Shown here: positions 47,731-59,993 of the stretch, piece by piece
Layout: the number at the start of each line of letters is the position of its first letter
Position numbering within the stretch: the stretch's first letter is position 1
Origin: Brachynemurus nebulosus
Lineage: Eukaryota; Arthropoda; Insecta; Neuroptera; Myrmeleontidae
Reading direction: 5' to 3'
Length of the DNA: 64,000 bases
Assembly (NCBI GenBank): GCA_035578155.1
Contig: JAPWDM010000023.1
Location: 1,364,001-1,428,000 of the forward strand
Notes under the pieces: model-generated
The model's input: the letters and a program-made list of their open reading frames with translations, nothing else
The model's database searches: none
Told to the model about the DNA's origin: nothing
Translations under genes and position numbers: made by a program

Positions 47731-48903
47731 CATTTACTTTCACCGAACCTGAAAGAAGCTATTAACATTATTTCCCCTTAAGGCAGCCACGGTATCCCTT
47801 GTGATATTTGACGACGCACAGGGAACCCCTAGCTTAGTTTAAAATGATTAGAGGATAGTTGAGAAAAGACTCGGTTAGTTGTAAAAAGTTTAAAGAAAGA
47901 AATTTTTGTTGTTAATATCAAACCAGAAATGACCTTTTATCTAGTTTTTTTGACTATGTAGACAAATTGGTCTGTTATTTAAAAAATCGTTATAAACTTT
48001 CTTTTAATTTTTTTTAGGTCAATCTTTTCTAATTAATTGAGCTTCAATTTTACATCATGTTATTAAATGAATTTTTTATTCATTAAAATGTTAAACGTAT
48101 AGATACAAATTTATAAAGCAAACTTTTCGCTACTTAAATTAATATTCTTAACAGTTAAATACCTACAATAAAATTGTCGCAATAAAAAAGGACAAAGAAT
48201 AAAATTTATGATTCAGTAACAATCACAAACTTGTACGATTCATTTGTTTTTTGTTACGTGATAATTTTTTACTAAGTTGCTCGTTCATTTCATTTATAGG
48301 TTATGATTTAAAATATGTATAGGTACAAATTAATGACTTTTATATTGCTATTTTCAAAAGTTTTTGATTGATATTTCATAACTGATTTAATTTAAACTTT
48401 GTTTTTATTTATTATTCAATTTTGTTTCATAAACAAAACACAGATCATACAACACGTACACAGATCATACAACATGAAAAATGTATTCGGCTCTCGGACT
48501 ACCAATCTACAAAAAAGTAGAAGGTATTCATAACAATTGTATTTATTCTGCAGATATGCGCTTCGAAAAAAAATACATAAATTTCCTCGCCATTAAATAA
48601 TCATAAATCATTGACAGATATCCTTTTTAGGGATCCGAAGTCTCGAAGTTGTCATTTCGTTTATCATTTTTCATTTTTAAACACCGTTTGTAAAATATTC
48701 ACCCCTTCGTTAATCCAAGACGGTGGCACTCCGCACTAGCTAACGCTCAGTTCTTTGTAGAGTCTTTGGATTATACGTACTCAAATCTACAAAAAATTCA
48801 AAAGAATGGGGAATTTGTCCTTCAAACTGCACCTTCGCCAGGAAGGTCTCTCTTCGAGCTCCTGTACCTACCCTGCTCAAAGATAACAATTCCCTTTTGT
48901 GTT
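47731..48903. other. AT-rich intergenic DNA
   Basis: A 15-bp direct repeat ACAGATCATACAACA near 48440-48475 is visible. No gene recognised. Confidence 0.5.
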
Positions 48904-49790
48904 TAAGGGCAGGGTAAGGTATTAAAATAATTTTTTTTTTGCATTTTTTTAAATTTTTTTTTTACTGAATGCATAATATCTCAAGAATATTGTCTCAAAA
49001 TTTCAAGTTGATTGGAGCAAAACTGACGAAGTTATAAGCATTTTTGTTGTTACTTGGCAGATGTTTCGCTCTCTATATCTCTCTCTCTCTCTCAGTTATA
49101 TTATAGAAATTTCAACGGAAGTACTAACGTGTTTATACCTGTACTGTATATTTTGTCAGTGTAGGGTACAAAATTTAGTTTAGCAGTAAGTATTCTATAT
49201 CAGTTTTATACAAGAATTTTTAAGTGTTCAAAACTTTAAAGCGTTTTCCCCACAGCTCACGTTTTCAAAGTCGGTGCCCCTCATAACTTCAAAACTATAG
49301 TACCGATCCATTTGAAATTTTGAACACTATTTCTGTACATAATTTACGAGGTAACGCTGGAGAGTTTTTTTTCAAATTTGTTAATAATTTTTATTTTACA
49401 ATAACAAATTAGCCAATTTTTTTCCCAAAAATCGTGTTTTTCCGTTCTAAGTGCTCCAAAAAAGTGAAAAATTGAAATTTCGAAAAACCCTCCTAGCGTT
49501 ACCTGAGGAAAACTATTATCTAACGAATGAACTTTAATTTTTTTATTTCGGATGATCCAGCACCAAGTTATGAGAGGCACCGCAATTCTACTTTTTTCCG
49601 AGACACGTTCGAATAATTGCTGCCATTACTGTATTTTTTAATATTTCTTCGTGAAAATTTTATACAATATTCTTCGAATGTTATACTTTAATGTACCACT
49701 GGTTTTAATAAAGAGATTTTAACTGTATCATCACAAAAAAATAACAAAAACATGCCCTTTTTGTACGAATTAACCTTACCCTCTCCTTAA
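48904..49790. mobile_element. Foldback element with AGGGTAAGGT ends
   Basis: The ends TTAAGGGCAGGGTAAGGT and ACCTTACCCTCTCCTTAA are imperfect inverted repeats. Inner pairs GGTGCCCCTCATAACTT / AAGTTATGAGAGGCACC and GGTAACGCTGGAGAG / CTCCTAGCGTTACC continue the fold towards a centre near 49430. It is non-coding. A minus-strand frame at 49344-49580 lies across the fold and is incidental. Confidence 0.6.
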
Positions 49791-50559
49791 GTAAGTAACA
49801 TTATCGAATATATTGTACCTTCGGAGTATGTTTTCATGAGTTGTCCAACACTTTCGAGTATTTACTACCTAAGTACTGCCCTATATCAAGCCCCAAATAC
49901 ACGAGAGTATCAAAAATAACGGTATAAATAACATTTATTTGACAATACTGATGTTAGAAATATTGGCTAACAATTTTGTCTACTTTTACAAAACTATTTT
50001 ACAGTATGTTGAACAACTTATGAAAAACTTTACCTACTACTTTTAGAACCCGGATTTAATGTGTGTCCAACACACTCTTGGCGATTATCTTTTATATAGG
50101 TACACGTTATTAAATATGTATGTATGTATGTATATATTATGTTTGGATATAAAATACACTCCTGCTTACGTATGAGCCCTTTTCAAGAGCAGGACAAAAT
50201 ATATGTATTTGATTTGTCAAAACGCGCACACGGGGCGCATATGAGCGGCGGAATCCTCGAATGCGTACAAAATTTTATGTAGGTCACTGGGTCACAAAAT
50301 TCATTGACGTCATTATTTGTTCGTTTGCCGCGGTCGGTCCATACATAGGAGGTACAAGTAAAAACGAAGAAGTTACTACAATAAATAATTGAGGTATAAC
50401 GGCGATGTGTAGCTATATTACAGGCTTGCAGGGAGTGGGAGGTATCGATATTTATTTTATTGTAAGTTAGGTAACTGTTGTAACCAAGATAGGATAGATA
50501 TACATATGACGATGACGTCATCAATGAGAAAGTCAGTTTATATAATTTATCCTGATTCG
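49791..50559. other. Intergenic DNA
   Basis: A (GTAT)n patch at 50117-50137 and a minus-strand open frame at 50183-50524 without recognisable domains. No gene assigned. Confidence 0.45.
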
Positions 50560-51480
50560 ATCTATCAGTTTAATTCAAAGCACCACTTCCATAAAGCTTG
50601 ATTTGAGAAAAAAGAATTTTTTTTTTAAATTTGATGATGTCGTCAAATTTATTACAAATTTTCGAGGCCTTGCAAACCGTTTATAAAACGTTGGAATGAT
50701 AAACTTGGAGACAAATTATCGATCTTCGAATTCTTACCGAAATTGAATAGTAGGATAATTTGAAGCAAGATTTTTCTGTAATCAGTCATATTTCCACTTT
50801 TAACTTTCCATTTTAACAACAAAAATGAAAAATTTCCACCCAAATTACTTTAATTCAAGCAATTACCCTAATCTAAATCACTATCATAACGTTGGATTTA
50901 AGAAAATTTTTTTTAACCCGATGACGTCATCATGTTTATAAAAAATTTTTAAGAGTTTAAAAACCGTTAATAAAATGATAGAATGATGAAATTGGAAACG
51001 AATTATAGGTTTTCGTAGTTGCTTTTTTTTCACTTTTATCAAAATTTGATATGAAGGACTAGTAGAAAAAAGACTTTTGTAGAATAAGTCATATTTTTTA
51101 AAGGAATTTCATCATTTTGATAGCAAAAATGGAAAGTTCACACCGAAATTAATCTTATTCGTTCAATTACCCTAATTCAAATCAGTTCCATAAAGCTTAA
51201 TTCGAGAAAAAAGATTTTTTTAACTTGATGAGTAATGACCATCAAATTTATTAAAATTTTGCTTTAAAAACCATAGATAGAATGACAGAATGAAAACAAA
51301 AATGGAAATAAGTAAGTTCAGAGTAATTCTTTTCGGTTTTACTAACATTAGCCATGTAGAATCACTACAAAAAAGACTCCAGTCGAATTACTAAAAGGAC
51401 TCATATTTCTAATAAAAGGAATTTTATTATTTTGATAGTTTACATAAAATTTAAAGTAAATTGATCAGGTTACACTTAGG
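50560..51480. repeat. Degenerate tandem array, three units of about 300 bp
   Basis: CCATAAAGCTTGATTTGAG (50589), CATAACGTTGGATTTAAG (50885) and CCATAAAGCTTAATTCGAG (51188) mark equivalent points 295 and 304 bp apart. Each is followed by a TGATG(A)CGTCATC-like word (less clear in the third), an AAACCGTTWATAAAA-like word and a CATATTTxxxAAAGGAATTT-like stretch. Unit identity is low, so the array is old. No element ends were found. Confidence 0.6.
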
Positions 51481-52130
51481 TAATTGATAAAATCATTTTA
51501 AAATTAAATGGGGAATTTGACTAATTTTGGGAAACTATTTTAAAATACGCATATTTATGTATTATGCATGTACCTATATAATTTTAATTTTTAAAAATAA
51601 TGCCGAAAATCGTTAGAAAAAATTAATTTAATATTTGTTCTCAAAATTTGAGCGAAAATGTTCATTAGCTTCAATTACGTCACATTCTCTAGACAGCAAC
51701 AGGTGTCATGTAACTAAGAAAAAAACTGTTTATTGTTCTTATACCTTACTAGGAAAAAAAATTGTTGATTTTTAAAAAAATTAATTAAATTCAAGTTAAT
51801 TTCCATAGTTATGTTTGCTAACCGGAATTTACGTAGCGATCCTAGTGGCGACAGTGTTGAAATATAAGAGAAAGCAACGTCACATCTTATTTCTGCTGAC
51901 GTAATTTATAGCTGAAAAATATTAATTTTTTTAAAATTAAATAATGATAGGATAAATTAACATAATAAATTGCTGTCTTTTACTCTAAATTTTCATTAAA
52001 ATTTTTTTTTATTGTTTTTCTTTGATACTGTCAAATACCCCATTCTACAGTAAGAATTATCTATAGAAAATTGTATTCCCGGTGGGAGTGCTGCGTCATT
52101 TCAATTCTTCAAGCCTATTCAAAAATAGTA
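51481..52130. other. AT-rich intergenic DNA
   Basis: Nothing recognised. Confidence 0.5.
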
Positions 52131-52935
52131 CACGGAGAGAAAATTCCTATAAAAATTACTGTGCTCAGCACTACAATCGACGTGTAAAAGGCGAACATAT
52201 TCAATTCTGTAAGGTAAAAATATAAAGATTATAATTAATCATAAAAAATTTAAAGGATGGAATGTTCTTTTCGTAATATTATCTCCGTAAAATTTGTAAA
52301 ACAGCACAGTAAAAAATTCCATTACCGACAAAAAAAATAATTTTTAATTGTTTTTATTAAAAAAATTACCATACTAACATGCTAATAATAGAAAAAAAAA
52401 AACAGAAAGAAGGTTGGTTGTGTTGGGAACGCTGTAATGAAATGTACCTCACTCAGCGAGTTACATGCGAACCATAGGTGTGGACTGTGGAAGAAACTTT
52501 GTCAGACAGTTCGCACCAAGCACCTTGATTTATCAGACTGTGTTACAAGCAGCTAGCACAGCTAGTAGTCAGTTTCTTTTACACTCTCTTAGGACGATGT
52601 CATCGTTTAATTCATCTTTTTGTTATTTACCTATCTTTAGTATATGTATTAGAATATATTGTTGGCAATCATTTTTGTATACATGTTTTTACAGGTACAG
52701 TGCAACCAACATAAGGTCGCGAGTCAGATGCGCAAATGAAAGAGTACGACAACAAGAATTAAACTATAATATATATACATAAGAGTGTGATAAAAGTTGT
52801 GTTAGCACCACATTAAATTTTACCATGCTAGCACATATTTTTTATTTTGGTCGTCGATCGCGCACGGATTATAGGGGAGCATGGTAATTTTTCTGAAATT
52901 TTCTCTACAAAAATTATAGGATTTTTCTCTCCGTG
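52131..52935. mobile_element. Family H element (CACGGAGAGAAAA ends), copy H1
   Basis: The left end CACGGAGAGAAAATTCC and right end GGATTTTTCTCTCCGTG are inverted, with TA on both sides (52129-52130, 52936-52937). Near the ends lie inverted AAAATTACTGTGCT / AGCATGGTAATTTTT words. The whole 805-bp unit is homologous to 59994-61210. The frame at 52465-52782 shares its last 20 residues with a frame in H2 only because the DNA is duplicated. Confidence 0.8.
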
Positions 52936-52937
52936 TA

Positions 52938-53305
52938 GAGAGAATTGGCTTTCGTTTCACCCCTTTACTTTATCGTTCCTATTATTCAGTTTTGGGAGAA
53001 AAGTGTAGGTATATACAAAGGAACCATTATTTTTCAACGTATTATCAACTCTAACAGTTACGTTGGAAAATTCTGGACCATCCTGTAAATACTATAAATT
53101 TCATCAATTTCCGTGATAACGGTGAAAAATTAAATATTTTAACGATAATTAACTCAACAAGAAATACTTTCCGATAATCTTTATTTCATCACACCGCGCT
53201 TTGTTTATATTCTGTTTATATAGCTTGTTTAAATTCTAAAATCTCTAGGACGGCACATTTGACGTCACTGGCTCCTGGTTTATAAGATTATCAAAATCAT
53301 TTTTA
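52938..53305. other. AT-rich intergenic DNA
   Basis: Nothing recognised. Confidence 0.5.
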
Positions 53306-54132
53306 GGGTAATTCCATGGTCACTTACATTACAATTTGATTTAAAATTGGGATTAAAATCTTTTGAATTTTCGTATTTAATGAGTAAATCCACTAAAATT
53401 TAGTCAAATTAAATCGAATTCGATTTGAACCTTCAAACAAAGGAAATCAAACAACAAAAACTGCATATAATTTTTTTTTATTATACAAGATAAAGTAGAT
53501 GGTCACTTACATTACACAAAAAGGAACATAATTTTTCATCTTTTATACAATGAGGATTTTCTGCTCTTTTTTGATAACAAACAGCTTCATTTAAATAAAT
53601 TTAAACAAATAATGTTTCAATAAATTATTTTAATAATAATTTTCATAAAAAATTATATAATTTTGATAAAAATGTAACTTTTAATCGGTCACTTACATTA
53701 CACCTCTTTGGTCACTTACATTACAGTCACTTTAAAACAAGGTTTATTAAAAAGTAAGTAGTTTATTAGTTTGATTTTTTGGAAAATATGATAGATAACA
53801 AAGATAAAAGTTTATTTTTAGTAATTAAAAAAACGTCTGTCGGTTTTGATAGCCCCCATTACTCGAATTCGTAGCTTGACAAAAAAACAAAATAACACTC
53901 AAAACGAGTATAGTAATTATTTCAGGATAAAGAAAAAGGTAAATTTACTGTATCTTATCATTCATTTGAAAAAAAATCACAAGTCACAGTATTTTTTTTT
54001 ATTAAGTAATAAATTTTTATGCTAAATTTACAAAATAAAAACAATTAAAGGTAAAAAAATAAGAAAAACGTTCTATATCAGTGATTTAGTCTTTTGAGTA
54101 TCAAGTAGGCATGATTTTGATTAATTATTTCC

Positions 54133-54261
54133 ATTTTTAGTCGAATTTTCTCCGAAAAATTAGACTTATACAGTCTATACGATAAGAGCTGCGAGAGGCG
54201 AGACCAGGGGCGCTATCCGTTTTCGGACCCGTAGAACACGATTATGTAAAAAAAAAAGATG

Positions 54262-54296
<35 letters not shown>

Positions 54297-56174
54297 CCCG
54301 CAACCTTTTAATATGTGTAGGGCCCCCCTATGGAAGTTAAGAGATGAAATTTGGTAAGTGGGGCTTATTCCGATGCACAACAATACTATCAAAGTGGGGT
54401 CAAATTTTGGGCAAATTTTTTTTCGGACCCGACCTTTAAGGGGGTGGTGGGGGGCGGAAAAGCAATAAAACTTTTCCAAATCGGTTTTAAATAATGTTTC
54501 GGTCAATTATCTACAACATATCCAAAATTCAGCTTCCTAGGATGATATGGTGGGAGTAGAGGGGGGAAAAACGATTTTCGCTGGATCTAACAGGCCCCCA
54601 GCCCCCCAGAATTAACGTAGAGGGTTGAAATTTGGTGTGTTGATAAAGCTCGTACCTAGGTTGTGCTTTTTGGAGGTTTTAATATTTTACCCCCACCCCC
54701 CTCATTTTTAAGCTACAATTTCATGCATTTTCGACGTTTTCGAAGTTTGTACCACTCGCACAGGTCACCCGAATAAACCTAGCGGGCTGAAATTTTGTAT
54801 TCGGATTGAGTTAGTATCAAGGGGGTGCCTTTTGGGGGTCTCGACTTTTAACCCCTACCCCCACCATTTTTATACCCAAAAGAACATGATTTTTCTTGTT
54901 TTTTAACAGTTTCGTTCGGGTCAAAATTTCCCCAAATAAACCTAGAGGGCTGAAATTTGGTGTACAGGTTAAGCTAATAGCCAGACACTGTTTTTTGGAG
55001 GTTCCAACTTTTAACCCTTACCCCCACGATTTTTACGCCAATACTTCCTTAATTTTTTTGCTTGTTTTCTAACACGTCTAGAGACTCCATAAGGAAACCT
55101 AGAGGGCTGAAATTTTGTACGTGTATTCAGTTAGTATCCAGCTAGTACCTTTTAGTGAGTCCACATTACTTTTCCCCCCACTTCTTCCATTTTTACATCG
55201 GAATTGAATGCTATTGTTAAATGTGTTTTAAATGCATTACTTTTATTGTAAATACAAGTAGGCGAATAGTAATTTTAAAAAATTTAAAAAAAAGTGAATA
55301 CAATTTTTTAACAAATGAAATACATACATATTAAGTAATTTGCAAATGTTATTAAAGTCACTGTTTGTTTATTTATTTAATTATTATTTAGGAATTTTGG
55401 ATTTTTATTATTTATAAAATAGAAATTTTGGATTATTTTGGAAAGAAAAAATATCTTCATAAAAGCCTTCCAGTTTACTATTTAAGTTCCTTTTTTAATA
55501 TTTAAAAGTAAAACACAAAGGCAATTGGCGGATAAGCATGGATAGAAATGCCCTCGTACGAATTGTGTTGGCTTTTTCCCTGTTAACTTCTATCGGCACA
55601 AAATTGAAATTTACTGAGATTCAGCCCTTAAAAACTTAAAATCTTTTTATAAAGCCCCGATCAACCGGACACTCATTATCAGTTTTGAAACCACCAAAAT
55701 TACAAATCGCTTGTGGACTTTCAATTATATTTCGCTTGTAGACACTCAATACCGAAGAAATAATTTTTTATTTTTTTTATTTTTTATTATTTTTTTTTTT
55801 TTGAAAGAAAAAATATCTTTATAAAGGCCTTCCAGTTTACTATTTAAGGTCCTTTTTTAATATTTAAAACTAAAACATAAAGGCAATTAGCGGATAAACA
55901 TGGGCAGGAATGCCCTCGTACGAATTGTGTTGGTTTTTTTTCTGCTACCTGTTTTCGGCACAAAATTGAAATTTACTGAGATACAGCCCTTAAATACTTA
56001 AAACCTTTTTTTAAAGCCTCGATCAGCCGAACACTCATCACCAGTTTTGAAACCAACAAAATGACAATTCGGTTGTAGACTTTCAATCACATTTCGCTTG
56101 TAAACATTCAATACCGAAGATGAAGGAGAAAATTCGACTACCGTGATGGGGCCCCGCTGCTCACGGCGTTTTTA
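54133..56174 (+). mobile_element. Helentron/HINE-like element D, copy D2
   Basis: The 5' subterminal repeat AGTCGAATTTTCTCC (54139-54153) is matched by GGAGAAAATTCGACT (56125-56139). Between them lie a short (TA)n (54267-54293), the array of about 160-bp units with AGGGCTGAAATTT words, and a core that is tandemly duplicated. At the 3' end a hairpin CCGTGA...TCACGG (56141-56166) encloses GGGGCCCC. Homologous to D1 in inverted orientation. No Rep/helicase frame. Confidence 0.65.
55436..56122. repeat. Tandem duplication inside D2, unit about 340-365 bp
   Basis: Two copies start with GAAAGAAAAAATATCTTYAT at about 55441 and 55803 and end with CAATACCGAAGA. They are joined by a T-rich spacer. D1 has only one copy, so the duplication arose in the D2 lineage. 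Confidence 0.8.
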
Positions 56175-56212
56175 ATTTTTACTAAAATTCCATCATTTCA
56201 TGGAATTGCCCT

Positions 56213-57047
56213 TTATATATTTTCGATTTTCATTCTTTTTCTCTGTAGAAATGCAAACAATTTACAAAAAATACATTTGTATATATGTAAAAATTGTTGG
56301 ATGTAAAGATAAGAACGAAATCAGAACAGTATTAACGGTTGAATTTACTTGATAATCATGGATAGAGATCAGACAGGAAAATCGTAGATATGAAAATCGA
56401 TTTACATAAGCACAATATTGCACACATATAGTCATGTATACTCCATATAATGCACAATTTTAAAACAAGTTTTCCCTTTATAGGTTACCTATTTACAGAA
56501 GACTATCATCTACCATTAAACTTTGTCTTCTCCGTGTAAGAGAGTTTGTATTTGACTTGTTGGATTTAAACGAGGATACTGCTGCTTCCTATTGAATGAT
56601 ATAATTCTTTGCAGTGTATCTCGTAAAAAAAATTAGTCAAGTACGTGTTAAACACGCATTAAGTCTGGGTTCCTCAGTAACTAAAATTTTCACAACCTCC
56701 ACGGGGGCAAAATATTAGGACATTTAGTATAATTTAAAGGTTTATTTTTGGTTATGTTACTTGCACATGTACTAAATCCGCACCAATCAGCCGCTATGCT
56801 GGAAACTGTGCTAGCCCCTCTATGATGTTGACCATACGCGATGTGTGTCTCATTAGTTAATAATTAAATATAACAAAGAAACAGGAGTAGGAAAAAGGAA
56901 TAATTCTATATCTGAAGCGTTCTCGTAACAAAACCAGGCGTGCCACCACGGTTGCCAGCAGAAATAAACAATCTTGCATCGAAAGAAACAAATTATGAAA
57001 CTCAATACTTCGGAAACGGATCTCAATAAGTTTAAGTCAAAAATTTT
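56213..57047. other. Intergenic DNA
   Basis: No gene recognised. A GC-richer block at 56760-56860 has no open frame of note. Confidence 0.5.
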
Positions 57048-57049
57048 TA

Positions 57050-57308
57050 AATCAAGTTTTATTTAAAAATGAACTAAAAAGCATAAAATAACTTTTGAAT
57101 GAAGTTAGAAGCAATATTCTACATAATTTACAAAATCTTGAGGCGTTATTATTATTAATTTTAGCGTTTCAGATGTAACTAGCTACTTTACTTTTCAGTA
57201 GTTACCAAACTTAATTAAACGCCTCAAGCAATTATGTTGCATATTACTTTAAACTTCACTTAAAGATATTTTATATATTTTAGCTCATTTTTAAATAAAA
57301 ACTTGATT
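57050..57308. mobile_element. 259-bp foldback MITE, TA-target
   Basis: AATCAAGTTTTATTTAAAAA at the left pairs with TTTTTAAATAAAAACTTGATT at the right, with TA on both sides (57048-57049, 57309-57310). CTTGAGGCG / CGCCTCAAG pair near the centre. Confidence 0.75.
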
Positions 57309-57310
57309 TA

Positions 57311-57859
57311 GAAATATGTATTATTCTTTTTTTTTGCTTTAATTTATTTGATACTTTTTAGTCTAATTGTAATTAATTGAAAAGAAAGGTAATTAAGGAA
57401 GTAATTTTTTTTATCTATATTTTAATCGGTTATTTTACCCTAATCAAACACAACTATGGAAAGTAAAATTTGCAATGTAAAATCAATGGACAATATTTGA
57501 CAGTTCAACATGTCAAAAAGTTGTACAAAACTAAAAATCAACAATTCCAGTTTTGAAGGAATTTAGAGCAAAACTAATTATACAATATTGCATTAACTAA
57601 TTATACTTTATAGTGTTGCTTAAATTTCTAGCTCAATTAAAACTTATCTAAATGATTACAAGATTTGACCTAAACAAATTAACTAACAAGTTAAATGAAA
57701 GTTTTTAAAAATGAAAAAGGGGAAAATGAACCACAACTTCATTTAATGAGTCCTTTCTACTTTCAAAATACAGATAAGTACTTCAAGAGACCAAGAAAAC
57801 AAATCTTTTATTATATATTTATTGAGATCTGCACTATAGTAGTCTGTGTATGCAAATTG
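57311..57859. other. AT-rich intergenic DNA
   Basis: Nothing recognised. An open frame starting near 57695 runs into the inverted repeat below and shows no domain. Confidence 0.45.
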
Positions 57860-59395
57860 ACCAAAAACCAGTGGCCGGTTTGCGATGGTCATTTCAACAC
57901 ACGTCAAGTTACGAGGATAGGCTCTTGGATACTTATTTTACACGGAAATTCAGTTCTGGCAAGCCTGTTTGACCGGATTGAGACATCCTTAACATTTAAA
58001 GAGGGTAAAAAATACGATCAAATTTATATAAAGTAACAGTTCTGGAATTTTGATACATGAAAGTTAATAATATTTTTTATCGGTTAAAAACGTTCTGGCA
58101 ATGTTTCCTCTTCACCAAGGTACCGCCAGAATAATCTAAAGTTGTGATAAATTTCATAATTATTTTGACAAATATCGTATCAAAATAATGTGTATCCATA
58201 GTAATATGATTTAGTATAGCTGAATTTGAAAATTGGTTAAAATGAAATGTAATTAGACTCTATTATGCAACGTAAATAAACCATAGACATTAGAAATGAA
58301 AGGACCAGTAATTTATATTACGTACGAAAGATATTAGGTACACGTTAAAAAGAGACAGATATTATAAACAGCATGTAAATTGCCAATACATATTTCTCTT
58401 TCTAAGATACCCTAAACTTTAAAATTAAAATTGAAGCGTAGTCAGCGATGTTTTGTATTGCAAATTTGAAAAAATAATGTAAAAATTTTCACTATTTTTA
58501 CTTTTTAAATTGCGTTTTTCGTTATAATTTTTTAAAGAAAATACTATGTGCAACTTGTTCTGCTTACAAATGTAAAAACCCTATTAGAAAAAAAGCACAA
58601 GAAATAACATTTCACCGATAAGATTTTTTTGACATATTTTTGACGTATATTAGTCGTCTCTCTGAAAAAATATTTGCGTATATACATTTTATGTTAAATA
58701 AAAATTTAATATTACATATCAAGTATGCAAAGGATGTAAAGCATGATAAAGTTCACTTATGATAAATTGACCACTTTTCTTATGTAAATTCAATGAATTT
58801 CTACATCTGATATAAACATTTAATTTTGTTGCCGCCACTATCTAGTACTTGCATAACTTTTGCTTCAATAAAACAATGTGGTTACAGGTCCTTTTCTAAT
58901 ACATAATATGTCTTCTTTCGTCATTGAAATAAACTAAAATTTTGTTATTTTAAATTATTTAAATAAATATGACTCAGGACAAATGTAATCAGAAGTTTTT
59001 CATAAGAACAATGTAATTTCTTATTCGTAATCTCTCTTCTTTTTAAATCATATTACCATGGATACTGAATATTTTGTAATTTGTCAAAATAATTATGAAA
59101 TTTATCACAACTTTAGATTGTTCTGGCGGTACCTTGGTGAAGAAAAATCATTACCAGAACATTTTTATCAATAAAAAATATTCTTAACTTTCATATATCA
59201 AAATTCCAGAACTGTTACTTTATATAAATTGGGCTTTAATTTTTACCCTCTTTAAGCGTCAAGGATGAGTCAACCCGGCCGAATAGGCTTTCCAGAACTG
59301 AATTTCTGTGTAGAGTAAGCATCCAAGAGCCTAACCTCTCAGTTTGACGTGTGTTGAAATGACCATCGCGAATCAGTCACCGGCTCTTCTACTAA
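57860..59395. repeat. 1.5-kb imperfect inverted repeat
   Basis: The left arm (about 57870-58220) and right arm (about 59040-59390) are inverted copies. They share CATTTCAACACACGTCAA / TTGACGTGTGTTGAAATG, TAACAGTTCTGGAATTTTGA and TTCACCAAGGTACCGCCAGA. The 800-bp centre is not palindromic. No clear terminal motif or target duplication was found, so it could be a foldback element or an inverted duplication. Confidence 0.7.
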
Positions 59396-59993
59396 AAGTT
59401 TCATGATCTAAAGTACAAAAAAAAAATATTGAGAGTATGACGAACCGAATGCACAGACAGACGGATTTAACGAAAACTATATGGATTCCAAGATGTTTCT
59501 ACGGAACCCTAAAAAAGCATTCATTACTCAGTGTGTTTTGTTCTCATTTGTATTCTGATAACGATTACAACGGACGGCGCGGGTACACCCATTTTATACG
59601 AAATATTCGAACATCGTTCTGCTTGATATTTAGAGCAACATGTACCTACTCTATCCATGAGCGAATATGCTCTGACGGTAGTGTATGGTCAGTCAGTCAG
59701 TATAATCTATTGAAATTCACAACCGTCGGACTAACGAGAAAGCTGTATTAAGTGTGTTAAAGCAGATATATATGTACTATTAAACCGGCATAGCTAGCAC
59801 AGTCATAACTACTCTTATTATTGGTCTTTTTTGTGATGATGAAGGTTTTTGTCGGGGCTTTCACGACAGCACATTTTCCAGAGAAGTGACAGTAAAAATG
59901 TGGATTGTATGTAGGTCACATTTAACGCGCCAGGATTTGAAAATTGTTGGAATCGCCGGATTTAGTTGATCGGGATGAATTCATTAGATAATA
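59396..59993. other. Intergenic DNA with a repeat tail
   Basis: CACAGACAGACGGATTTAACG followed by CTACGGAACCCTAAAAAAGC (59452-59517) resembles 3' tails of insect non-LTR elements; a shorter CGGAACCCTAAAAAACGG lies at 19176. No gene recognised. Confidence 0.4.

Larger units (their letters stand above)
53306..56212. mobile_element. Family C element, copy C2, containing element D2
   Basis: The left end GGGTAATTCCATGG matches C1, and the likely right end CATGGAATTGCCC lies beyond the inserted D2. A 16-bp motif GGTCACTTACATTACA occurs at 53318, 53501, 53687 and 53710. Spacings of 183, 186 and 23 bp are nearly those of C1. All four copies share the same sequence version, which differs from the C1 version at three positions. 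Assignment of the right end across the D2 insertion is inferred. Confidence 0.65.

Noticed and set aside
52465..52782. 105-codon open frame as a gene
   Set aside because: It lies inside family H element H1. The similar frame in H2 is explained by DNA homology, and the N-terminal parts disagree.
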